Positions 37,941 to 47,669 are shown, numbered from the stretch's first letter. The stretch: 64,000 bases of DNA from [Zimmermannella] faecalis ATCC 13722 (GCF_000381765.1 NZ_KB907074.1:124001-188000), one strand, 5' to 3'. The notes: a model not told the origin generated them from the letters alone. Translations and numbers: made by a program.

Positions 37941-38858
37941 GTGCGGAAGAACCACCGGAAAATCGCAGCATCACTGGCGCTTGCTGCAGTGGCCACGGTG
38001 ACCCTGGCGGGCTGCACCGCGCAGGAGTTGAACGGCTTCATGCCGGGTGAGCCAGGAACCAGCGACCTCGGCGATATGTTGGCCACATTCTGGGTCAACT
38101 CGTGGATCGTCCTGCTCGCGCTCGGCATCTTCGTGTGGGGCCTCATCATCTGGGCCAACGTTGCCTACCGCCGTCGCAAGAACGAGACCGGCATGCCGCA
38201 CCAGATGCGCTACCACATGCCGATCGAGATGCTCTTCACGATCGTCCCGATCATCCTCGTCGCCGGCTTCTTTGCCTTCACCGCGCGCGACCAGGCCATC
38301 GCCGAAGAGACGTACCCGACCGACGATGTCGACGTGCACATCGAGGTGTACGGCAAGCAGTGGGCCTGGGACTTCAACTACATCGCGGTTGACGGCTCGC
38401 CGTACGACGGCGACGTCTACTACCAGGGCGTCCAGGCCGAAGAGGTTCGTGACGAGAACGGCAACACGACCGGCGAGATCGTCGAGGAAAACCTCCCGAC
38501 GCTCTACCTTCCGGTCGGGGCAACCGTGACGTTCGACCTCAAGTCGCGCGACGTCGCGCACTCCTTCTGGGTTCCGGAATTCCACTACAAGGAAGACACG
38601 ATCCCGGGCAAGACCAACCAGTTCTCGATGGTCGCCGAGCGCGAGGGCACCTACATCGGCAAGTGCGCCGAGCTGTGCGGTGAATACCACTCGATGATGC
38701 TCTTCAAGGTCGAGGTCGTCTCGCAGGACGAGTACAACGACTACATCCAGTCGCTGCGCGACCAGGGCAACGAGGGCGCCGTCGGCGACGAGTACGACCG
38801 CAACAACCAGAACCCTGGCACCAAGGTTCCGGTCATCGAGCACGACGAAGCTGAATAA
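37941..38858 (+). CDS. ctaC: Cytochrome c oxidase subunit II
   Basis: CtaC carries the CuA centre that receives electrons from the diheme cytochrome QcrC in the actinobacterial supercomplex. The GTG at 37941 gives 305 residues. The N-terminus is basic and then hydrophobic, ending in a lipobox LAGC with Cys25, so the protein is probably lipid-anchored. Two membrane segments follow (about residues 55-75 and 95-115). The CuA site is CAELCGEYHSMM near residue 245. An in-frame ATG at 37917 would add eight residues, but GAAAGG favours the GTG. Confidence 0.95.
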   Translation: MRKNHRKIAASLALAAVATVTLAGCTAQELNGFMPGEPGTSDLGDMLATFWVNSWIVLLALGIFVWGLIIWANVAYRRRKNETGMPHQMRYHMPIEMLFTIVPIILVAGFFAFTARDQAIAEETYPTDDVDVHIEVYGKQWAWDFNYIAVDGSPYDGDVYYQGVQAEEVRDENGNTTGEIVEENLPTLYLPVGATVTFDLKSRDVAHSFWVPEFHYKEDTIPGKTNQFSMVAEREGTYIGKCAELCGEYHSMMLFKVEVVSQDEYNDYIQSLRDQGNEGAVGDEYDRNNQNPGTKVPVIEHDEAE

Positions 38859-38874
38859 CTAAGGGCAGGGTGAA

Positions 38875-40599
38875 ATGACTACGACTCAGAACAGGCCCGC
38901 GACCGCGGATGCCCCGCGCACCGCGCAGCCCGATCTCACTCCGAGCAAGGTCGGGAACAAGGGCAACGTCATCCTTGACATGCTCACCACGACCGACCAC
39001 AAGAAGATCGGGTACATGTACCTCGCCTCGTCAGTGGCGTGGTTCTGCATCGGTGGCGTCATGGCGCTGCTCATCCGCGCGCAGCTCTTCGCGCCCGGCA
39101 TGGAGCTGATCGCGACCAAGGACCAGTACAACCAGCTGTTCACGATGCACGGCACGATCATGCTCCTCATGTTCGCGACGCCGCTGTTCTCGGGATTCGC
39201 GAACGCGCTGCTGCCGCTGCAGATCGGTACCGCTGACGTCGCGTTCCCGCGCCTGAACGCATTCGCGTTCTGGCTCTACACCTTCGGTGCGCTCATCGCC
39301 GTCATGGGCTTCCTGACGCCGGGCGGTGCCGCGGCGTTCGGTTGGACCGCGTACACGCCGCTGTCGCTCACGACCTTCTCTCCGAGCGTTGGTGGGAGCC
39401 TGTGGCTCGCCGGCCTCGCGCTGACGGGTTACGGCACGATCTTCGGTGCGGTGAACTTCATCACGACGATCATCACGATGCGTGCGCCGGGTATGACGAT
39501 GTGGCGCATGCCGATCTTTACGTGGAACACGCTGATCACCTCGATCCTCGTGCTCTTCGCGTTCCCCGTGCTTACCGTCGCCTGGTTCGGTGTGCTCATG
39601 GACCGCGTCCTCGGCACACATATCTATGACGTCGACGCCGGTGGCGCGATCCTCTACCAGCACCTGTTCTGGTTCTTCGGGCACCCAGAGGTGTACGTCA
39701 TCGCCCTGCCGTTCTTCGGCATCGTCTCGGAGATCTTCCCGGTCTTCAGCCGCAAGCCGATCTTCGGGTACAAGACGCTCGTGCTCGCGACCATCTCGAT
39801 CGCCGCGCTGTCGGCCTCGGTGTGGGCGCACCACATGTACGTGACCGGTTCGGTGCTGTTGCCGTTCTTCTCGCTCATGACCATGCTCATCGCGGTGCCA
39901 ACTGGCGTGAAGATCTTCAACTGGCTCGGCACGATGTGGCGCGGCTCGATCACGTTCGAGACGCCGATGCTCTGGTCGCTCGGGTTCCTCGTGACCTTCC
40001 TGTTCGGTGGTCTGACCGGCGTGATCCTCGCGTCGCCCGTGCTCGACTTCCACATCTCCGACACCTACTTCGTGGTTGCCCACTTCCACTACGTCGTGTT
40101 CGGTACCGTCGTGTTCGCGATGTTCGCCGGGTTCTACTTCTGGTGGCCGAAGTGGACGGGCAAGATGCTCAACGAGGGCCTGGGCAAGGTGCACTTCTGG
40201 CTGCTGTTCATCGGCTTCCACCTCACGTTCCTCGTGCAGCACTGGCTCGGTGTCCTCGGCATGCCGCGTCGGTACTACACGTACCAGGCTGAAGACGACT
40301 TCACGTGGGCGAACCAGGTCTCGACGATCGGTGCCATCGTGCTCGCGGTCTCGATGATCCCGTTCTTCCTCAACGTCTACCTGACGCACCGCAACGCGAA
40401 GAAGGTCACCGTGAACGACCCCTGGGGCTACGGCGGATCGCTCGAGTGGGCGACCAGCTGCCCGCCGCCACGGCACAACTTCACCGAGATCCCGCGCATC
40501 CGTTCGGAGCGCCCGGCGTTCGACCTCAACCACCCCGAATATGCGGCACCCGGCGCACACCTCGCCTCGGACGCGCTCGTGAGCGGAAAGGCGCACTAG
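38875..40599 (+). CDS. ctaD: Cytochrome c oxidase subunit I
   Basis: The catalytic subunit of the aa3 oxidase, 574 residues with about 12 membrane segments. It binds heme a, heme a3 and CuB. Ligand segments appear in order: [36 protein letters not shown] and [11 protein letters not shown]. Proton-channel residues are plausible but were not mapped. The ATG lies 16 bases after ctaC with AAGGGCAGGG upstream. It is followed by ctaF. Confidence 0.98.
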   Translation: MTTTQNRPATADAPRTAQPDLTPSKVGNKGNVILDMLTTTDHKKIGYMYLASSVAWFCIGGVMALLIRAQLFAPGMELIATKDQYNQLFTMHGTIMLLMFATPLFSGFANALLPLQIGTADVAFPRLNAFAFWLYTFGALIAVMGFLTPGGAAAFGWTAYTPLSLTTFSPSVGGSLWLAGLALTGYGTIFGAVNFITTIITMRAPGMTMWRMPIFTWNTLITSILVLFAFPVLTVAWFGVLMDRVLGTHIYDVDAGGAILYQHLFWFFGHPEVYVIALPFFGIVSEIFPVFSRKPIFGYKTLVLATISIAALSASVWAHHMYVTGSVLLPFFSLMTMLIAVPTGVKIFNWLGTMWRGSITFETPMLWSLGFLVTFLFGGLTGVILASPVLDFHISDTYFVVAHFHYVVFGTVVFAMFAGFYFWWPKWTGKMLNEGLGKVHFWLLFIGFHLTFLVQHWLGVLGMPRRYYTYQAEDDFTWANQVSTIGAIVLAVSMIPFFLNVYLTHRNAKKVTVNDPWGYGGSLEWATSCPPPRHNFTEIPRIRSERPAFDLNHPEYAAPGAHLASDALVSGKAH

Positions 40600-40605
40600 T
40601 CACAC

Positions 40606-41025
40606 ATGAAGACCACACGGAATATCCTTTGGGGACTCACCGTCTTCTACGCTGCGGTGTTCGTCTGGTACACCCTGTGGACCGCCGTGATCGAGCAGCA
40701 CGCGGAATGGGTCGGTATCGTCGCGTTCCTCCTCATGGCGCTGTTCACGGCGTTCATCGCCTGGTACCTCGGCCTTGAGAACAAGCCGTTCGCGCGGAAC
40801 CTCCTGCCCGAGGACCGCGAGGAGGCTGAGATCCACGAGGCCGACTACGAGCTCGGCACGTTCGCCCCGCACTCGATCTGGCCCGTTATCCTCGCGGCCG
40901 GCATCGGCGCGGTGTTCGCCTCGATCTGCTTCGGCTGGTGGCCGGTGTTCTGGTTCGCACCCGTCGCGCTCATCGGCCTGCTCGGGTGGATGTTCGAGTT
41001 CTACCGCGGCAAGTTCGCGCACTAA
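40606..41025 (+). CDS. ctaF: Cytochrome c oxidase subunit IV (actinobacterial)
   Basis: CtaF is a small 139-residue subunit specific to the actinobacterial aa3 oxidase. It has four hydrophobic segments, two at the N-terminus (about residues 7-27 and 35-53) and two at the C-terminus (about 90-109 and 112-130). Between them is the charged stretch NLLPEDREEAEIHEADYELG. The gene begins six bases after ctaD, and a strong terminator follows, closing the ctaC-ctaD-ctaF unit. Confidence 0.94.
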   Translation: MKTTRNILWGLTVFYAAVFVWYTLWTAVIEQHAEWVGIVAFLLMALFTAFIAWYLGLENKPFARNLLPEDREEAEIHEADYELGTFAPHSIWPVILAAGIGAVFASICFGWWPVFWFAPVALIGLLGWMFEFYRGKFAH

Positions 41026-41045
41026 GCGCACCGCCCAACACCTTC

Positions 41046-41073
41046 GGCCCCCGGAACTTCGGTTCCGGGGGCC
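41046..41073 (+). terminator. Terminator after ctaF with a TTCG tetraloop
   Basis: A perfect 12-bp stem, GGCCCCCGGAAC with GTTCCGGGGGCC, is capped by TTCG, giving the exceptionally stable C(UUCG)G loop in RNA. A T-rich stretch follows at about 41075-41088. It lies 20 bases after the ctaF stop. Confidence 0.85.
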
Positions 41074-41098
41074 GTTCGGTTTCCTGTTGAATGTGAGC

Positions 41099-42199
41099 AT
41101 GAACGCGCAGCGACACCTCGCCGAGCTCCGAATCACCGCACACCGACTCGCCGCGCCCACGGCGGCGACGCCGGCGGAGGCGGCCGCGCAGCTCGCAACT
41201 GCGCAAGGCCAGCACCTCGGCGGCGTGATGGCGTCGATCGCGCAGCGAACCCGTGGCGGCACCTACGCCGGAGTCGCCGAGGCCTTCGGGCGAGGCGAGC
41301 TGGTGCGCGGGTACCCGATGCGGGGTACGGTCTTCGCGGTCTCGGCCGATGACCTCGCGTGGCAGACCGCGCTCACGAGCGAACGACAGCTGCGGGCCGC
41401 CGAGAAGCGCCGCCGGGCGCACGGACTCGACGACCTCGTGGATCTCGCGGCCGACGTTGCCCGAGCGACCATCCACGCCGCTCAGTCGGAGGCTGCGTCC
41501 AAGGCAGCGCTCGCGGAGGCGTGGGGTCGTGCTGGGATTCCGACGGATGACGGGCGCACCTATCACCTCGTGTTCACCCTGATGGCTCGAGGAGACCTCG
41601 CGTACGGCCCCATCGACGCGGGGGAGCAGCTCGTCGTTGACGCCGAGACCTGGCTGCCCGAGTCCGGCACGCTCGAGGCGCGATTCAATGGCAGCGTCGA
41701 CGACGCGTTGGCCAACTGGCTGCGGACGTATCTCGAGAGTCACGGCCCCGCCACCTTCCGCGACTTCGCGTGGTGGACGAAGCTGCCGCTCACGCAGATT
41801 CGCCGCGTGGCGGCCGCTGCGACCGCAGGCCTCGAGCAGTACGGGGACCTCGATGGGGAGCCGCTGTGGGGCCGCGTGGGCCTCGAGGATGAGCATCGAG
41901 AGCTCGGTACCGCGACGCTGCGACGGGGGAGACTTCTTGCGCCGTTCGACGAACTCGTGCTCGGCTACGCCGACCGCACGTTCATCATCAGGCCAGAGCA
42001 TCATCCGCAGCTCGTTCCAGGAAACAACGGCGTCTTCAAGAACGGACTCCTGCGCGGAGGCGAGATTGTCGGCACCTGGTCGGCGAAGCGCCGCGCCGCG
42101 GGCGACGAACTCGTCGCGACGCCATTCGGCGCGGCGCTGTCGGCCACAGCGCTCCGTGAGTTCGAGCGGGGCTTTGCCGCGTATCCGCACCCCTCGTAA
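41099..42199 (+). CDS. Winged-helix DNA-binding protein, AlkZ-like
   Basis: A 366-residue member of the winged-helix HTH_42 group (PF06224), which includes the DNA glycosylases AlkZ and YcaQ. Q36-G-Q38 lies in AQGQHLGG, close to where AlkZ has its catalytic Q-x-Q pair (Gln37 and Gln39, from memory). Other family features are TYAGVAEAFGRGELVRGYPMRGT and the C-terminal FDELVLGYADR and GIVGTW-like end (GEIVGTWSAKR). I choose the ATG at 41099; the frame is open further upstream through ctaF. Activity as an alkyl- or crosslink-directed glycosylase is inference. The gene interrupts two blocks of respiratory genes. Confidence 0.78.
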   Translation: MNAQRHLAELRITAHRLAAPTAATPAEAAAQLATAQGQHLGGVMASIAQRTRGGTYAGVAEAFGRGELVRGYPMRGTVFAVSADDLAWQTALTSERQLRAAEKRRRAHGLDDLVDLAADVARATIHAAQSEAASKAALAEAWGRAGIPTDDGRTYHLVFTLMARGDLAYGPIDAGEQLVVDAETWLPESGTLEARFNGSVDDALANWLRTYLESHGPATFRDFAWWTKLPLTQIRRVAAAATAGLEQYGDLDGEPLWGRVGLEDEHRELGTATLRRGRLLAPFDELVLGYADRTFIIRPEHHPQLVPGNNGVFKNGLLRGGEIVGTWSAKRRAAGDELVATPFGAALSATALREFERGFAAYPHPS

Positions 42200-42205
42200 A
42201 ACGAC

Positions 42206-42236
42206 TTCGGGCCCGGGACACTGTCCCGGGCCCGAA
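42206..42236 (-). terminator. Bidirectional terminator between the winged-helix gene and qcrB
   Basis: A perfect 14-bp stem, TTCGGGCCCGGGAC with GTCCCGGGCCCGAA, encloses a 3-base loop. On the minus strand GTCGTTTTACG follows, giving a T-run for the qcr operon. It also lies 7 bases after the forward gene and probably serves both converging transcripts. Confidence 0.82.
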
Positions 42237-42256
42237 CTCATTCGGTGCGCTGCCAG

Positions 42257-43864
42257 CTAGTGCAGCTCGCCGTGGTGGTGCTTGCTCGCCTCGATCTCGG
42301 CCTTCGTGACCGGCTCGATGCGGTCGGCGAAGAACCAGCGCGAGAGCGTCGCGCGCAGCTTGCCCTGCTTCTTGCCGTTCTCGTCGACGTACGGCGTCGC
42401 CGGCACGAAGTTGTCGTACTGCATCGTGAACTGCTCGCCCTCGGTGAGCGGCACGTGCACTTCCTGGAATTCGCCGTGGGGGAGTCGGATAACGCGGCCC
42501 GACTCGTGCCCGTGCAGCGCGAGGTTGCGGTCGCCCTTCTGCAGGGCGATGCAGGCGCGGTGCACCACGAAGTACACGATGAACGTGCCGATGATGAGCC
42601 AGAACTGCAGGAAGTGGATGACGTGCTCCATCGCCATGTGGAAGTGCGTCGCGATGAGGTCGGACGACGCGGCCGCCCACATGGTGGCGTAGAAGCTGAT
42701 CCACGCGGCGCCGAGCGCGGTGCGGAACGGCGCGTTGCGCGGGCGGTCAAGCAGGTGGTGCTCACGCTTGTCGCCAGTGATCCACGACTCAAGGAACGGG
42801 TAGACGAACAGCCCGATCACGAACAGCCCCATGAACAGGAACGGAACGAGGATCGCGAACGTCACGGTGTAGCTCGTGCCGATCGGAATCTCCCACCCTG
42901 GCGGAATGAGACGCAGCATGCCGTCACCGAAGCCGATGTACCAGTCAGGCTGGGTACCCGCCGAAACGGGGGAGGGGTCGTACGGGCCGTAGTTCCAGAT
43001 CGGGTTGATCTGGAAGGTCGACGCGATGAGGAAGATCAGGCCGAGCGTGAGGAACATGAAGCCCACGGCCTTGCCCGCGAAGACGGGGAGCACGGGGTTA
43101 CCAACCACGTTCTCCTCGACCTTGCCGGGGCCGGGCCACTGCGTGTGCTTGTTGATCACCATGAGCATGAGGTGCAGCGCGAGGAACACGATGAGCACCG
43201 CCGGGAGCAGCATGATGTGCAGCGAGTAGAGGCGGCCGACAATCGCGTCGCCCGGGAACTCGCCACCAAACAGCCAGAACGAGATCCAGGTGCCGAGCAC
43301 CGGCACACCCTTGATCATGCCGTCGACGATGCGCAGACCGTTACCCGAGAGCAGGTCATCGGGAAGCGAGTAGCCCGAGAAGCCTTCGAGCATCGCGATG
43401 ATCCAGAGCACGAGGCCGATCACCCAGTTGAGCTCGCGCGGCTTGCGGAAGGCGCCGGTGAAGTACACGCGGGCCATGTGCAGCATTATCGACGCGACAA
43501 ACAGGAGCGCCGACCAGTGGTGCACCTGGCGCATGAGCAGACCGCCACGCACGTCAAACGAGATGTCGAGGGTAGAGGCCATTGCGGCCGACATCCCCAT
43601 GCCCTGGAGTGGCACGTACGAGCCCTCGTACTCGACGTGCGCCATTGAGGGGTCGAAGAAGAACGTGAGGAACGTACCCGACAGGAGGATCGCGATGAAG
43701 CTGTACAGCGCGATCTCTCCGAGCATGAACGACCAGTGGTCGGGGAAGATCTTGCGACCGAACTCTTTGACTGCGCCCGAGACACTCGTGCGCTCATCGA
43801 ACCAGACGGCGGCCTTCGCGACCGCGCCGCTCTCGGCGGCAGGGGCCTTAAACGTTGTAGTCAT
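42257..43864 (-). CDS. qcrB: Cytochrome bc1 complex cytochrome b subunit
   Basis: QcrB is the quinol-oxidizing cytochrome b of the actinobacterial bcc complex. I choose the ATG at 43864 (535 aa), which has GGGAG nine bases upstream; it overlaps the qcrA stop by 17 bases. An alternative upstream start at 43909 would add 15 residues. Eight to nine membrane segments carry the heme b histidines, with GYSLPDDLLSGNGLRI and PVLGTWISFWLFGGEFPG typical of the family. The long polar C-terminal extension (after about residue 420) is characteristic of Actinobacteria. Confidence 0.96.
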   Translation of the reverse strand: MTTTFKAPAAESGAVAKAAVWFDERTSVSGAVKEFGRKIFPDHWSFMLGEIALYSFIAILLSGTFLTFFFDPSMAHVEYEGSYVPLQGMGMSAAMASTLDISFDVRGGLLMRQVHHWSALLFVASIMLHMARVYFTGAFRKPRELNWVIGLVLWIIAMLEGFSGYSLPDDLLSGNGLRIVDGMIKGVPVLGTWISFWLFGGEFPGDAIVGRLYSLHIMLLPAVLIVFLALHLMLMVINKHTQWPGPGKVEENVVGNPVLPVFAGKAVGFMFLTLGLIFLIASTFQINPIWNYGPYDPSPVSAGTQPDWYIGFGDGMLRLIPPGWEIPIGTSYTVTFAILVPFLFMGLFVIGLFVYPFLESWITGDKREHHLLDRPRNAPFRTALGAAWISFYATMWAAASSDLIATHFHMAMEHVIHFLQFWLIIGTFIVYFVVHRACIALQKGDRNLALHGHESGRVIRLPHGEFQEVHVPLTEGEQFTMQYDNFVPATPYVDENGKKQGKLRATLSRWFFADRIEPVTKAEIEASKHHHGELH

Positions 43865-44927
43865 GGCGACGCTCCCAGAAGGTCGGTCCGACAGGTTCGT
43901 GGAAGTCACTCTGAGCGATCAGGTAACCCTCGCTGTCAACGGTGATGGGCAGCTGCGGCAGCGGACGGCCGGCGGGGCCGAAGATGACGCGGCAGTGGTC
44001 AGTCACATCGAACTGCGACTGGTGGCACGGGCAGAGCAGGTGGTGCGTCTGCTGCTCGTAGAGCGCGACGGGGCAGCCCACGTGCGTGCACACCTTCGAG
44101 TACGCGACGATGCCGTGGTACGACCAGTCCTTGCGGTCTTCGCGCTCCTTGAGGCTTTCCTCGGGCAGGCGCATGAGCAGCACAACGGCCTTCGCCTTCT
44201 CGTTGAGCATGCCGTGTTCGACCTCGAGGAGGCCGTCGGGGATGACGTGGAAGGCCGAGCCGATCGTCACGTCGGACGCCTTGATCGGCGTGCCGGTGGG
44301 GTCGCGCACGAGCCGCACGCCCGCATCCCACAGCGTCTCGTGCATGAGCTCGACGGGCTTCGGGTTGTTCGCGTTGTAGAAGTCGCGGAACATGACGATG
44401 CCGGGCAAGGGGAGCGCGAGCACCGCGGTGATGAGCGAGTTGCGCAGGAGCTTACGGCGCGTGAAGCCCGACTCCTCGTTCGCCTGCTGGAAGATCTCGG
44501 CGACGCGCTTGTTCGTTGCGGGGGAGCCGCCCGTCTTGTGGCGGGCCTCCGACATCTCCTCATCCTTCATAAGGTACTTCGACCACGCGACGGCGCCGAA
44601 GCCGAGCGCGAGCATGCCGCAGGCGATGCCGAGGCCGACGAACATGTTGTTCCAGCGAACGCTCGTGATGTCCTCACGGTCGATCGGCCAAATGAAGTAG
44701 GCGAGTACCGCGAAGATGCTGAACGCGAGTGACACCCAGAACAGCGCGGTGACCACGCGCTCCGCGTTCTTTTCCTTCTTCGGGTCGACGTCGGTCACCT
44801 TGTGGTGGTGATCGGGCAGCCCGGGATTCTCGAGCGGCTCTGCCGGCTCAACGAGCGTGCCAGAGTCGACCGCGCGGTCCGACGAATTGGCGGTGCGAAG
44901 CTCGCCGCCGTGTTCGTCTTCAGCCAT
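43848..44927 (-). CDS. qcrA: Rieske iron-sulfur subunit of the bcc complex
   Basis: QcrA carries the 2Fe-2S Rieske cluster. The 359-residue protein has a long polar N-terminus, then three membrane segments at about residues 60-80, 96-115 and 160-180, as in Actinobacteria rather than the single anchor of other phyla. The cluster ligands are CTHVGCP and CPCHQSQFD near residue 290-315, and the GPAGRPLPQLP loop follows. The ATG is preceded by AGAAAGG. It lies 51 bases after qcrC and overlaps qcrB by 17 bases. Confidence 0.96.
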   Translation of the reverse strand: MAEDEHGGELRTANSSDRAVDSGTLVEPAEPLENPGLPDHHHKVTDVDPKKEKNAERVVTALFWVSLAFSIFAVLAYFIWPIDREDITSVRWNNMFVGLGIACGMLALGFGAVAWSKYLMKDEEMSEARHKTGGSPATNKRVAEIFQQANEESGFTRRKLLRNSLITAVLALPLPGIVMFRDFYNANNPKPVELMHETLWDAGVRLVRDPTGTPIKASDVTIGSAFHVIPDGLLEVEHGMLNEKAKAVVLLMRLPEESLKEREDRKDWSYHGIVAYSKVCTHVGCPVALYEQQTHHLLCPCHQSQFDVTDHCRVIFGPAGRPLPQLPITVDSEGYLIAQSDFHEPVGPTFWERRHDYNV

Positions 44928-44978
44928 GGTGATGCCTTTCTGGAGTGAGGAGAGTGGAAACTTAGGGAGACCTTGCGA

Positions 44979-45815
44979 CTAGTTCGGTCGCGAGGTGATC
45001 CAGATGGCGAAGCCGACCGCCGCGCCCAGACCGAAGATCCAGATGAACAGACCCTCGGCAACCGGGCCGATCGAGCCGAGGTTGTAGCCGCCGACCATCG
45101 AGGTGTTGTCGGTCATCCACACGATCGACGTGATGATGTCCGCCTTGTCCTGCGGAGTGAGGTTCGTGTCGCTAAACACCGGCATGTTCTGCGGGCCGGT
45201 CACCATAGCCTCATAGATGTGCACGGGCTCGACGGTCTGCAGCTCGGGCGCGAACTTGCCCTCGGTGAGCGCGCCACCGCCGGCGGCGACGTTGTGGCAC
45301 ATCGCGCAGTTGATGCGGAAGAGCTCGGCGCCGTGCGCGGCATCACCGTCAGCCTGGAGGTACTCGTCGGCGGGGATCGCGGGGCCCGGAGCGAGCGAGG
45401 CAACGTAAGCCGCGAGCTGCGAGATTTCCTCATCGGTGAACTGCACAGGCTTCGCGGGCGCCTGCGGCGCGTTGTTCTGCATGGGCATGCGGCCCGTGCC
45501 GACCTGGAAGTCGACCGAGGCGGCGCCCACACCGATGAGGCTCGGGCCCTCCGACGTGCCGACGGCGTTCATGCCGTGGCAGGTTGCACAGTTCGCGTTG
45601 AACAGGGTCTCGCCCTCGCTGATGGTCTGGGCGCTGTTCATGTCGACTTCGGTTGTGCCGTCGGCCGCGTTCGCCACGAGGGTGTCGACGGCGCCGTACG
45701 CGCCGCCCGTCAGCATGAGGCCAACGCCGAGGAGGGCTGCCGTGGCGAGGGGGCTGCGACGGCCGCGCTTGCGTGACTTCTTGGCAGTCGACCGGTGCTG
45801 GGTAACAAGAGACAT
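44979..45815 (-). CDS. qcrC: Diheme cytochrome c subunit QcrC
   Basis: QcrC is the membrane-anchored diheme cytochrome c that replaces soluble cytochrome c in Actinobacteria. The ATG at 45815 gives 278 residues and is preceded by GAGGAG 12 bases upstream. A basic N-terminus and membrane segment (about 20-40) lead to two CxxCH heme motifs, CATCH and CAMCH, each with a later methionine region (GRMPMQ and QNMPVF). A C-terminal membrane anchor (about 252-270) ends with a short tail. An upstream frame extension of 24 codons lacks cytochrome features. Confidence 0.95.
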   Translation of the reverse strand: MSLVTQHRSTAKKSRKRGRRSPLATAALLGVGLMLTGGAYGAVDTLVANAADGTTEVDMNSAQTISEGETLFNANCATCHGMNAVGTSEGPSLIGVGAASVDFQVGTGRMPMQNNAPQAPAKPVQFTDEEISQLAAYVASLAPGPAIPADEYLQADGDAAHGAELFRINCAMCHNVAAGGGALTEGKFAPELQTVEPVHIYEAMVTGPQNMPVFSDTNLTPQDKADIITSIVWMTDNTSMVGGYNLGSIGPVAEGLFIWIFGLGAAVGFAIWITSRPN

Positions 45816-45838
45816 AGGGAAGTTGCTCCTCGGGTCGG

Positions 45839-46468
45839 CTACTGAATGAACGGCAGGATGTAGATGACGAAGAAGAGTCCCACCCAAACAACGTCAACAA
45901 AGTGCCAGTAGTACGAGATGGCCATGGCGCTCTGCATCTCGCGCTTGCCCATCTTGCGCACGGCGTAGAGGCGCACGATGACCACGAGGAAGGCGATGAT
46001 GCCGCCCGTCACGTGGAGGCCGTGGAAGCCGGTCGCCATGAAGAACGCACTCGTGTACGCGTTGAGGTTGAGTACGTAGCCCTCGCTGACGAGCGTCGCG
46101 TACTCGAAGACCTGCCCGGCCACGAAGATCGAACCGAGGATCGCGCTGAGGAAGAACCACTCAACGGTCGCCCAGCGACCGTTGTTGTCCTTGCTGTTGC
46201 GACGGCCCGCCTCGGCGTGCGAGACGCCGATCTGGCACGTGAACGAGCTCGCGATGAGGATCACCGTGTTCCCGACCGAGAACGGGATGTTCAGGACCGA
46301 GTGGCCAGCGTCGAACTGCGCGGGCGCCATGGCCTGGAGGGTGAAGAAGATCGCGAAGAGGCCGGCGAAGAACATCACTTCGGAGCCGAGCCAGACGATG
46401 GTTCCGATCGCCACGGTGTTGGGACGATGGACCCGCGGAGCCGTTGGAGTGGGAGATGCAGAAGTCAC
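45839..46468 (-). CDS. ctaE: Cytochrome c oxidase subunit III
   Basis: CtaE stabilizes the catalytic subunit of the aa3 oxidase. The 209-residue protein has five membrane segments, the short form typical of Actinobacteria. Conserved stretches include GLFAIFFTLQ, FMATGFHGLHVTGG and AISYYWHFVDVVWVGLF. The start is GTG, with GGAG close upstream. It heads a minus-strand operon ctaE-qcrC-qcrA-qcrB and faces trpD across a 79-base divergent region. Confidence 0.96.
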   Translation of the reverse strand: MTSASPTPTAPRVHRPNTVAIGTIVWLGSEVMFFAGLFAIFFTLQAMAPAQFDAGHSVLNIPFSVGNTVILIASSFTCQIGVSHAEAGRRNSKDNNGRWATVEWFFLSAILGSIFVAGQVFEYATLVSEGYVLNLNAYTSAFFMATGFHGLHVTGGIIAFLVVIVRLYAVRKMGKREMQSAMAISYYWHFVDVVWVGLFFVIYILPFIQ

Positions 46469-46547
46469 GACTCCATTATGACCGATTTCTCAGGTTCGCA
46501 AAGTTGACAGGCGGGGCAAGAATTCTTTAGGGATTACTCTTTTTCGT
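46469..46547 (+). promoter_or_regulatory. Divergent promoter region ctaE / trpD
   Basis: Forward: TTGACA (46504-46509) is a perfect -35, with TAGGGA (46528-46533) as the nearest -10 at 18 bases; the trpD ATG at 46548 has no Shine-Dalgarno sequence, so the leader would be very short. Reverse: CATAAT (minus strand of 46476-46481) is a good -10 for ctaE with TTGCGA upstream at 15-bp spacing; it ends only seven bases before the GTG. Both genes may have nearly leaderless transcripts. Confidence 0.5.
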
Positions 46548-47627
46548 ATGACTTCTGCGCAAACGTGGCCCGAGATGCTCGATTCCCTGCTTCGCGGGGA
46601 GGACATGTCTGTACGCCAGGCAACTTGGGCGATGGAAGAGGTCATGTCGGGCAACGTTTCGGATGCGCGACTCGCGGCCTGGCTCATCGCGCTTCGGGCC
46701 AAGGGCGAGACGGTCGAAGAGGTGATCGGCTTCCGCGACGCCGTGCTCGCGAAGGCGGTGCCGACGAACCTGCCCGCCTGGGGCGTTGACATTGTCGGTA
46801 CGGGTGGCGACATGGTCGGCACCGTCAACGTCTCGACGATGGCCTCATTCGTCATCGCCGCGACGGGCACCCCCGTGCTGAAGCACGGTGGCCGTGCGGC
46901 CTCGGCGAAGTCGGGTGCCTCTGACGTGCTCACGGCGCTGGGTGCCGTGCACTCGACTGACGCGGCGGCACTTGAACACATCTTTGCTGAGACAGGGCAG
47001 GCCTTCCTCTACGCATCCCTGTTCCACCCGGGGTTCGCCCACGCTGGAGGGGTTCGGAAGGATCTCGGCGTGCCCACCGTGTTCAACTCGCTCGGGCCGC
47101 TCAGTAATCCAACCCGCGCGGAGGCGTCCGCGGTCGGCGTCGCCCGGCGCGAGTCGATCCCGGTCATCGTCGGTGTGTTTCGCACGCGAGGTGCCGCGGC
47201 CCTCGTGTTCCGCGGCGACGACGGGCTCGATGAGCTCACCGTTACCGGCTACTCGCACATCTGGGAGATCTCGGGCGGTGACGTCGCCGAGCACGACATT
47301 CACCCGCGCGACGTCGGCCTCGGCACGTACGACCTCGAGGACCTGCTCGGCGGCACGCCCGAGCTCAACGCGCAGATCGCGCGCGAGACGCTTCGCGGCG
47401 AACGCACGGGTGCTGTGCGCGACATCGTGCTGCTCAACGCGGCTGCGGGCCTTGTCTCGTGGGACCTCGCGAAGCAGCCCGACTCGATCGAGCGGCCCAT
47501 TCGCGACCGCCTCGGCGAGAAGATCGCGGTCGCGGCGGAGGCCATCGACTCCGGCCGGGCGATCGAGCAGCTCGACAAATTCGTGGCGGCATCCCAGAAG
47601 TTCAACACCGAAGCCCCAGTACGGTAG
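46548..47627 (+). CDS. trpD: Anthranilate phosphoribosyltransferase
   Basis: TrpD joins anthranilate and PRPP in tryptophan synthesis. The 359-residue sequence has the PRPP-binding GTGGDMVGTVNVSTMASFV loop, the KHGGRAASAKSGASDVLTALG anthranilate region, and NPTRAEASAVGV. Length and motif order are normal for the family. It lies alone, away from other trp genes; the trpD next to ctaE arrangement is common in Actinobacteria. ptsH follows after 42 bases. Confidence 0.95.
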   Translation: MTSAQTWPEMLDSLLRGEDMSVRQATWAMEEVMSGNVSDARLAAWLIALRAKGETVEEVIGFRDAVLAKAVPTNLPAWGVDIVGTGGDMVGTVNVSTMASFVIAATGTPVLKHGGRAASAKSGASDVLTALGAVHSTDAAALEHIFAETGQAFLYASLFHPGFAHAGGVRKDLGVPTVFNSLGPLSNPTRAEASAVGVARRESIPVIVGVFRTRGAAALVFRGDDGLDELTVTGYSHIWEISGGDVAEHDIHPRDVGLGTYDLEDLLGGTPELNAQIARETLRGERTGAVRDIVLLNAAAGLVSWDLAKQPDSIERPIRDRLGEKIAVAAEAIDSGRAIEQLDKFVAASQKFNTEAPVR

Positions 47628-47669
47628 TGACCGTTCACATCCATCCGTGCATCACTGCGAGGAGCAATC

